Shown here: one piece after another, positions 57,725 through 62,876 of the stretch
Layout: every line of letters begins with the position of its first letter
Position numbering within the stretch: the stretch's first letter is position 1
Assembly: GCA_903907925.1 (NCBI GenBank)
Contig: CAIVQB010000074.1
Span: 1-62,876, forward strand
From: an uncultured Verrucomicrobiota bacterium
GTDB lineage: Bacteria > Verrucomicrobiota > Verrucomicrobiia > Limisphaerales > UBA9464
Length of the DNA stretch: 62,876 nucleotides
Reading direction: 5' to 3'
Made by a program: the position numbers and the translations under genes
The notes under the pieces: model-generated
Database searches by the model: none
What the model was told of the DNA's origin: nothing
What the model saw: the letters and a program-made list of their open reading frames with translations, nothing else

Positions 57725-59662
57725 ATGTCCTCTCGTCCCCTCATTTTCGTTTCGATTCGCCCGCTGTGGCATGTTGTTCTGATCGCCCTGATGTGCGCGG
57801 GTGGATTTCGATCCGCCGCCGATCCCGTACTCGGTCCATGGGTTCCGTTGTTCAAGGGAATCGATCGCATTTCGGGAACCAACACGCCCAATGCCGCGAA
57901 TCCCGATCGCAGTGTCCTCAACGCCGTCCGGGTGGACTTGAATGATCCGGACATCCGCTTGATGAGCACTCCGCGGATCAGCAACTACGTGGCTGACTAC
58001 CACGAGACGGGCGGCATGACAGTCAGCCGATTTCTCCAGAGCCACAAGGCGCAGGTGGCCATCAACGGCAATTTCTTCGATCAAACGCAATACTACGTGC
58101 CGGAAGGGAGTCCGATGGATTTGTATGGATTGGCGATCAGCGACGGTGTCGTGGTTTCAGCCCAGGAAAGCGCGGCGAATTCAGCGGTCCTGACCGTCGA
58201 CGCCAGCAATGTAGCCGCCATCCTTCACACCAATTGGCCGGCCCACAGCACGACGGGTATCCACACCGCCCTGGCCGGCGGATATCCGGTGGTGATCAAG
58301 GGGGTCAACATCGGACGTCAGTATCTTAACCAGCCGAGCAATCTTCACGACGCCAATCCCCGCACCCTCTTCGGACTCTCCACGGACCGCCGCTTTCTCT
58401 ACCTCGTCGCGATCGACGGCAGGCAGGCCGGGTACAGTGACGGTGCCCTCGACTATGAGGCGGGAAACTGGTTGTTGAAGCTCGGTGTCGCCGACGGGAT
58501 CAACATGGATGGCGGGGGCTCCACCACGTTGGTCATGCAGGATTCGTTGGGAAATCCACTCCGACTCAACCGGTCCAGCGCCGTCGCTGACAGCGGAAAA
58601 GAAAGAACGGTTGGAAGCCATTTGGCGGTGTTCGCCAACCCTCTTCCTGGATTCATCAGCCAACCCCGGGTGATTCCGGATGACGTTGCGACGTCGGTGA
58701 CTTGGACGACCGCCGCATCCGCGATCTCGTGGGTGGAATACGGCCCCACCACCGATCTGGGATTGAAGTCGCCGGTTCCAACCACGCCGGGAACCGTTCA
58801 AGGCGTTGTTCTCGGTGGGCTGACTGAGGGAACGCAGTACTACTATCGGGTGGTTGCGACCAGTGGTGCTCAGACCTACACGACCGACATCTACACCTTC
58901 ACGACGACGAGTTTCGATACCGCGCAATCCTATATCGTGATGACGAATGACTGGCGCTACACCACTCTGGCGCAAACCGACTCGACCTGGACTGCACCGG
59001 GTTTCAACGAGGCATCCTGGGGCGGGCCGTCGCCGGCGTTGTTGTGGGTGGATGTCCGCGCTGCCGGCCCCGATGCCCTGGTGCAGCCGCGCAATACCCA
59101 ACTGGCGTCGGATCCCAGCAATGGCGGGTATCCGTTCATCACCTACTATTTCCGGACCCACTTTCAAGTGACCGACGTCGAATCCAACCGGGTCCTCAAG
59201 AGCGACGCCTTCATCGACGATGGTGCGGTCTTCTATCTCAATGGTGTGGAGGCCTATCGCCTGCGCATGGATCCCGGCGTTTCGATTTTGAGTTCCACCC
59301 TGGCCAATGGATATCCGTGCAGCGGCGACGCCACCTGTCTGGACAGTTTTGCGCTGGACGGCAGTGCCCTGGTCAACGGCGATAATGTTCTCGCGGTGGA
59401 GGTTCACAACTATAACGCCAGCAGCCCTGATATCACCTTTGGGATGACCCTTTCGGCGATTCACACGGCACCGCCCCCGCCGCGGGTTGAAATCGCCGGA
59501 TCCGGCGGCACCCTTCGGTTTGACTGGACCCGCGGGGGTTTTGTCCTCCAACAGGCGGATGCGCCGACGGGTCCCTGGGCCGATGTTCCCGGACCAATCG
59601 TGGCCGGTCCTTACACCAATTCGGTCACGGGTTCCGCACGCTTTTATCGGTTGAACAGGTAA
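57725..59662 (+). CDS. Exported multidomain phosphodiester glycosidase (NAGPA-FnIII-like-C-terminal beta domain), copy 3
   Basis: 645 residues from the ATG at 57725 (signal peptide PLWHVVLIALMCAGGFRSAA). NAGPA domain (about 40-330): VAINGNFFDQ, LAGGYPVVIKG, FLYLVAIDGRQAGYSDGALDYEAG and INMDGGGSTTLV. Next comes a fibronectin/purple-acid-phosphatase-like domain (about 340-430; VTWTTAASAISWVEYGPTTDLG, YYYRVVATSG), a galactose-binding-like domain (about 435-600; YFRTHFQVTDVESNRVLKSDAFIDDGAVFYLNGVEAYR) and a short tail ending ARFYRLNR. It is more divergent than copies 1 and 2, and its IGGGP motif is reduced to AGGYP. Confidence 0.9.
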   Translation: MSSRPLIFVSIRPLWHVVLIALMCAGGFRSAADPVLGPWVPLFKGIDRISGTNTPNAANPDRSVLNAVRVDLNDPDIRLMSTPRISNYVADYHETGGMTVSRFLQSHKAQVAINGNFFDQTQYYVPEGSPMDLYGLAISDGVVVSAQESAANSAVLTVDASNVAAILHTNWPAHSTTGIHTALAGGYPVVIKGVNIGRQYLNQPSNLHDANPRTLFGLSTDRRFLYLVAIDGRQAGYSDGALDYEAGNWLLKLGVADGINMDGGGSTTLVMQDSLGNPLRLNRSSAVADSGKERTVGSHLAVFANPLPGFISQPRVIPDDVATSVTWTTAASAISWVEYGPTTDLGLKSPVPTTPGTVQGVVLGGLTEGTQYYYRVVATSGAQTYTTDIYTFTTTSFDTAQSYIVMTNDWRYTTLAQTDSTWTAPGFNEASWGGPSPALLWVDVRAAGPDALVQPRNTQLASDPSNGGYPFITYYFRTHFQVTDVESNRVLKSDAFIDDGAVFYLNGVEAYRLRMDPGVSILSSTLANGYPCSGDATCLDSFALDGSALVNGDNVLAVEVHNYNASSPDITFGMTLSAIHTAPPPPRVEIAGSGGTLRFDWTRGGFVLQQADAPTGPWADVPGPIVAGPYTNSVTGSARFYRLNR

Positions 59663-59733
59663 ACCCGGACGGCGGCTGCATTTTTGATAACCGCACCATT
59701 GCGGCCGTTCATCGTCTTCCCTAGGGTCAGCCT

Positions 59734-60117
59734 ATGAATCTTGCCACACTTTCGTCCGCTGACTTTGTTAAGATCGCCCGCCTGCTGAAGGCCAAGGACG
59801 CTCTGCTCTCCAAGATCGCCGATCTGGATGCCGAGCTGTCCTCGTTTGGTACGGGAGCCCCGACCGGTGCCCGGCGTGGACGCCCCCGCAAGTCCGCCGC
59901 TGCCGGTCCGAAGCCCGGGCGCGCCAAGCGTGGTGCCCTGAAGGAATCCATCGTTGCCCTCCTGAAGGAAGCCGGACCGACCGGGCTCAGTGTCAAGGAA
60001 ATCGCTGCGAAAACCGGGGTGAAGGGTGCGAATATCCATGCCTGGTTCTTCACCACCGGAAAGAAGATCACCGAGATCAAGAAGGTCGGAAAATCCACCC
60101 ACGCCTGGGTGGCCTGA
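59734..60117 (+). CDS. Small DNA-binding protein with AT-hook and winged-helix-like C-terminus
   Basis: 127 residues. An N-terminal helical segment (FVKIARLLKAKDALLSKIADLDAEL), an AT-hook-like linker (RRGRPRKSAAAGPKPGRAKRG, about 48-68) and a C-terminal winged-helix-like domain (about 70-127, LKESIVALLKEAGPTGLSVKEIAAKTG then ANIHAWFFTTGKK). Lysine-rich and basic. The build resembles small nucleoid-associated regulators common in Verrucomicrobia. AGGG lies near the start. It is a single gene between the third glycosidase and trmO, with no clear operon. Confidence 0.8.
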   Translation: MNLATLSSADFVKIARLLKAKDALLSKIADLDAELSSFGTGAPTGARRGRPRKSAAAGPKPGRAKRGALKESIVALLKEAGPTGLSVKEIAAKTGVKGANIHAWFFTTGKKITEIKKVGKSTHAWVA

Positions 60118-60156
60118 TTCGGTGATGACGGAGCCGGGTGGCCGCATCCGCTTCGG

Positions 60157-60999
60157 ATGAAGACGTTTCCCAGTGGCCCGGACGAGGGATCGCCGGTGGG
60201 TGAAAGTCTGTCGCTGCGTCCGATCGGGTTTATCCGATCCGCGCAGCGTTTGAAATTCGACGCGCGACATCAGCCGCTGGAAACGGAGGCGGAGTCGCAC
60301 ATCCTAGAGATGGTTCCAGGCCGTGATCTCGAACTGGCGCTCCAGGATTTGGCGGGATTCTCGCGGGTCTGGCTGGTGTGGTGGTTTCATCGCAACGCCA
60401 ACTGGCGGCCGTTGGTTCTTCCACCGCAGGGACCGGCGATTCGCCGGGGCGTCTTCGCCACCCGGTCGCCGTATCGCCCGAATCCGCTGGGTTTGACCCC
60501 CGTTCAACTCCTCAAGGTCGAGCGCCGTCGACTGCTCCTCGGGCCGTGCGACCTCGTCGATGGCACGCCCGTCTTTGATATCAAACCGTATATCCCGGCC
60601 TACGACGCGTTTCCAGAGGCCGCCGCGGGTTGGTGGGATGCGGTTCAGACGACAGCCGCCATTCCACCCGCGTTTCAAGTGCGGCTTTCGGAAACGGCGC
60701 AGCGGCAAATTCGATGGCTCCGCTCGGAATGGGGCGTCGATTTCAGCGAGCGCATGGTGGAAATGCTGGGACGCGACCCCACACCGCATCGAACGAGACG
60801 GATTCGCCATACCCGGACCGGGCGCTGGGAAATTGGGTGTGGGGCCTGGCGCGGGATCTTTGAAGTGACCGGTTCAGAGGTGACCGTCACCTCCGTCGAA
60901 CCGGGCTATCCGCGACGCTCCCTTGACGACATGGGCCCTGCCGTGGTTCCCGATCGTGAGGCGCAATTGGCGTTTCTCGAATGGACATCGCGAGAATGA
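60157..60999 (+). CDS. trmO: tRNA (N6-threonylcarbamoyl-A37) methyltransferase TrmO
   Basis: 280 residues. Methylates the t6A37 nucleoside next to the anticodon of certain threonine tRNAs with SAM. The TsaA/YaeB signature is clear: PIGFIRS, FSRVWLVWWFHRN, GVFATRSPYRPNPLGLTPVQLL, LGPCDLVDGTPVFDIKPYIPAYD. After the N-terminal beta barrel (about 20-165) comes the C-terminal domain (about 180-280) with SERMVEMLGRDP. Two cytoplasmic domains as in the E. coli protein. The ATG at 60157 is used; Met-less N-terminal 20 residues are poorly conserved. Confidence 0.93.
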   Translation: MKTFPSGPDEGSPVGESLSLRPIGFIRSAQRLKFDARHQPLETEAESHILEMVPGRDLELALQDLAGFSRVWLVWWFHRNANWRPLVLPPQGPAIRRGVFATRSPYRPNPLGLTPVQLLKVERRRLLLGPCDLVDGTPVFDIKPYIPAYDAFPEAAAGWWDAVQTTAAIPPAFQVRLSETAQRQIRWLRSEWGVDFSERMVEMLGRDPTPHRTRRIRHTRTGRWEIGCGAWRGIFEVTGSEVTVTSVEPGYPRRSLDDMGPAVVPDREAQLAFLEWTSRE

Positions 61000-61183
61000 C
61001 AGCCCGTTTTTTCGACGGTCTTCGAGGAGAATTGGGACAAGCGATCCTTGTGGATCAGCCCTGAAGAATCTGTGCGCTGCCGGGAAAACACCGTGAGCAG
61101 GGAAACTGCCGCGGCACCAGTGATCCTGGGTTTACGCCGGACCTCCGGGAGGGTTACACGTCGGTGCAAGTCCTCGAGGGTCG

Positions 61184-61657
61184 TCAGTGCCCGGCCTTGT
61201 TGGTTTTGTAGTCCATCATGATCCATCGCACCCAATCGGCCGCAAATTGTTGCCCGATATTCGTGGTGCCGGTATCAAGATTGACGATCAGGTCGCCGCC
61301 GTAGGAATAGCGCATCGTCGGGCCAAAAAACGACGAGATCAACACGTCTCCATTGGTTCCGATTCGTTTCAGGTCTGAACCCCACCAAAATGGTTCTCTG
61401 AATCCCAGGTCATATAGGGCTCCTTCAGTGTTGGTTCGAAGAACATAGAGCTTCACGTTATAGTTGCCGAGGTCGAGGTCGTTGTTGCGAGCGAAACTGA
61501 GGCAGAACAAGTTTCCCCTTCCATCCTCGAGCGTTTGAACGACCCGTTGTTCGTGCCAGCGCCAATCCAGTGGGCCCCGGAATAGAAGGAATCCGCCCAC
61601 GCATACCAGACCGATCGAGAGCCCGATTCCGTTTAAGACCTTGTAGATTGGGTTCAT
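61184..61657 (-). CDS. Small membrane-anchored protein of unknown function
   Basis: 157 residues. One N-terminal transmembrane helix (about 9-27, LNGIGLSIGLVCVGGFLLF) and a beta-rich outer domain (RVVQTLEDGRGNLFCLSFARNND, VKLYVLRTNTEGALYDLG, RYSYGGDLIVNLDTGTT). The codon usage is less GC-biased than neighbours. No family is recognised. It is convergent with trmO, about 180 bp from its stop. Confidence 0.65.
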   Translation of the reverse strand: MNPIYKVLNGIGLSIGLVCVGGFLLFRGPLDWRWHEQRVVQTLEDGRGNLFCLSFARNNDLDLGNYNVKLYVLRTNTEGALYDLGFREPFWWGSDLKRIGTNGDVLISSFFGPTMRYSYGGDLIVNLDTGTTNIGQQFAADWVRWIMMDYKTNKAGH

Positions 61658-61785
61658 TTCACGCGGCCGGCTGCCGACAGTGGGGTACTGCGGACGAAGG
61701 TAGTGGCGTCAGCAAATTCGGTCATCAGAAAACCGGCGCGGGCGGGAGACCTTGGGACTCCAAATCGACCGCGACAAGAATCCGC

Positions 61786-61828
61786 TTGCGCGCCGTTTTT
61801 CGGCAGATATATTTAACCACATGGTTAA
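61786..61828 (+). promoter_or_regulatory. Promoter with overlapping ArsR-type operator; likely leaderless transcript
   Basis: A candidate promoter TTGCGC (61786-61791), 16-base spacer, TATATT (61808-61813). The palindrome TTAACCA-CA-TGGTTAA (61813-61828) overlaps the end of the -10 box, the expected start of transcription and the ATG at 61821. This is the layout expected for autorepression by the ArsR-type protein it encodes. Confidence 0.7.
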
Positions 61829-62165
61829 GTGTTCACCTCGGATTTTGAACCGCACATTTGCGGCGCTGGCCGATCCGACCCGGCGGCGCATTCTGGAACA
61901 CCTGGCCCAGGGCGATCGCTGTGTCACCGAGCTCGCGCGGCCGTATTCCATGTCGCTGCCGGCAGTCTCGAAACATCTGCGCATTTTGGAAAACGCAGGC
62001 CTGGTCAGCCGCCGCCGGAGCGGTCGGGTGCATTCCTTGAAGCTGGAAACCAAGCCCATGCAACAGGCGTCGCAATGGATCGAGGAGTATCGCCGGTTTT
62101 GGGAGGAGAGCTTTGATCGTCTGGACGAATACCTGAAACAACTGCAAGCCACGGAAGCAAAATGA
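61821..62165 (+). CDS. ArsR-family transcriptional repressor
   Basis: 114 residues from the ATG at 61821. Winged helix with RTFAALADPTRRRILEHLAQGD, VTELARPYSMSLPAVSKHLRILENAGLV and SRRRSGRVHSLKLE. The metal-binding ELCVC-type site of ArsR/SmtB is absent, which matches the subgroup encoded with SRPBCC proteins. It shares ATGA with the next gene. The start codon lies inside an operator-like palindrome, so autoregulation is likely. Confidence 0.92.
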   Translation: MVKCSPRILNRTFAALADPTRRRILEHLAQGDRCVTELARPYSMSLPAVSKHLRILENAGLVSRRRSGRVHSLKLETKPMQQASQWIEEYRRFWEESFDRLDEYLKQLQATEAK

Positions 62166-62647
62166 GCACAACCAAAATGACCGAACAAAACATCAAACTT
62201 CAACTCACCCGCGTTTTCGCCGCGCCGCGCGAACTGGTTTTCCAGGCGTGGACGGATGCGAACCATTTCAGCCAGTGGTTCGGTGCGGCGGCGTGCCATG
62301 GGGGATCGTTGCAATCCGTGAAGGTGGACGCGCGGACCGGCGGCAAGTACCGCATCCAGGTGCGGCGAGCCGACGGCGAGTACTACACGACCGTCGGTGT
62401 TTATCGTGAAGTAAAGCCGCCGGAACGTCTTGTTTTCACCTGGCAGTTTGAAAAGGACGGAAGCGGCGATGAATATGGCGAGGTCGAACCGCCCGAAACA
62501 CTCGTCACGCTGGAGTTCAATGCACGCGGCACGCAGACGGAATTGATTTTGACGCACGAGAGGTTTGCGTCCACGGACAGCCGCGACCGTCACGAGGAGG
62601 GTTGGACTCGTTGTCTGGATTCACTGGGTAACTTCGTGGGGAAATAA
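62162..62647 (+). CDS. SRPBCC/AHSA1-family protein
   Basis: 161 residues of the START-like SRPBCC fold (AHSA1 C-terminal domain family). Seen: LTRVFAAPRELVFQAWTDANHFSQWFG, DARTGGKYRIQV, YREVKPPERLVFTWQFE, VTLEFNARGTQTELILTHERF and the closing HEEGWTRCLDSLGNFV. Such proteins are encoded behind ArsR-type repressors and bind hydrophobic ligands; the ligand is not known. Four-base overlap with the repressor gene shows translational coupling. Confidence 0.92.
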   Translation: MSTTKMTEQNIKLQLTRVFAAPRELVFQAWTDANHFSQWFGAAACHGGSLQSVKVDARTGGKYRIQVRRADGEYYTTVGVYREVKPPERLVFTWQFEKDGSGDEYGEVEPPETLVTLEFNARGTQTELILTHERFASTDSRDRHEEGWTRCLDSLGNFVGK

Positions 62648-62651
62648 AAAC

Positions 62652-62742
62652 ATGACCCCACCAACTGAAGACAACGATCCGCTCGGAAGGGAATTCGTCA
62701 TCACGCGCGAGTTTGATGCGCCGCGTGAATTGGTTTTTAGCC
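62652..62742 (+). pseudogene. Truncated second SRPBCC gene, cut by an insertion sequence
   Basis: Starts MTPPTEDNDPLGREFVITRE and continues FDAPRELVF, the exact opening of an SRPBCC domain. After VF the expected KAWTDPE continuation is replaced by unrelated sequence and a stop (TAG at 62763-62765). The break at about 62737-62745 coincides with the end of the transposase frame on the other strand. The gene starts 4 bp after the preceding stop, so it was the third gene of the operon. Confidence 0.8.
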
Positions 62743-62876
62743 TCAATATGACTTTGTGTGGGTAGTTGGTAGCGGGTCTGGGAGGTTGAACTTCAGATGA
62801 GAGGCTACGAGGTAGATCATGGCGGTGAAGTACTCGACGGTACGAAAGCCACGGGCCTTGCGTTTGACGGTTTGGA
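62743..62876 (-). mobile_element. Transposase C-terminus of an insertion sequence (ISL3-like), partial
   Basis: The minus strand is open from the right edge to a TGA at 62745-62743. The visible 43 residues include VKRKARGFRTVEYFTAMIYL and end DPLPTTHTKSY. The KRKARGFR-x-EYF pattern with a following aromatic helix is typical of the C-terminal end of ISL3-type DDE transposases. The rest of the element is outside the window. The left end of the element is at about 62737-62745; terminal inverted repeats cannot be checked with one end. Confidence 0.7.

Noticed and set aside
58181-59551. 456-codon minus-strand frame opposite glycosidase copy 3
   Set aside because: No domain and antisense to conserved NAGPA motifs.

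Overview
The window looks like a chromosomal segment of a free-living, GC-rich member of the Verrucomicrobiota, most likely of the Pedosphaera/Limisphaerales type. The evidence is the set of lineage-typical families: a PSD1-type cytochrome paired with a DUF1501 protein, a PVC-type dehydrogenase/haem-binding protein with HEAT repeats, several H-X9-DG pseudopilins sharing the [19 protein letters not shown] leader, secreted proteins ending in a short RFYxVxxP-like tail, and intergenic palindromic repeats including the one that encodes MDCGGKRSATPL. There is no rRNA operon, CRISPR array or prophage. This taxonomic call is inferred from gene content only.

Layout. 0-6.4 kb: end of a 2Fe-2S ferredoxin, a large hybrid histidine kinase, purine nucleoside phosphorylase and a MoeB/MoeZ-type enzyme with a rhodanese domain. 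6.6-14 kb: secreted beta-propeller-like protein, a beta-barrel protein and sensor kinase in one operon, a small proline-rich exported protein and an NtrC-type regulator. 14-20 kb: FG-GAP/UnbV protein, TatD nuclease, BspA-like LRR protein, tRNA-Tyr and XerC recombinase. 20.5-26.8 kb: fatty acid desaturase, PVC haem-binding protein, and an operon of exported protein, ECF sigma factor and anti-sigma-like protein. 27-33.7 kb: two pseudopilins followed by the PSD1/DUF1501 pair.

33.9-50.3 kb is the most striking part, a redox island. One minus-strand operon (39477 to 33911) encodes an NAD(P)H-FAD-2Fe2S reductase, a fusion of two cyclic-nucleotide-binding-like domains to a four-cluster DmsB/HybA-type ferredoxin, a bis-histidine cytochrome b, and a membrane-anchored decahaem cytochrome c. 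A second minus-strand operon (48488 to 40717) encodes an 835-residue outer-membrane-type beta barrel, a 1330-residue decahaem cytochrome fused to an LVIVD propeller, and an NHL propeller. A cytochrome c554-like tetrahaem protein lies between them, and a double GlcG/HbpS haem-binding protein is divergent from the barrel gene. Together these parts could carry electrons from cytoplasmic NAD(P)H across both membranes. That route is an inference.

50.6-59.7 kb: an EgtD-like methyltransferase, then a same-strand cluster of three phosphodiester glycosidases (NAGPA fold), a CotH-type kinase, two pseudopilins and an exported protein of unknown function. One glycosidase has its signal segment built from a perfect 12-bp tandem repeat. 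59.7-62.9 kb: AT-hook DNA-binding protein, TrmO tRNA methyltransferase, a small membrane protein, and an ArsR-SRPBCC operon whose last gene is cut by an insertion sequence entering from the right edge.

Most intergenic space is filled with palindromic repeats of at least four families. These are listed separately and are not explained by the genes.
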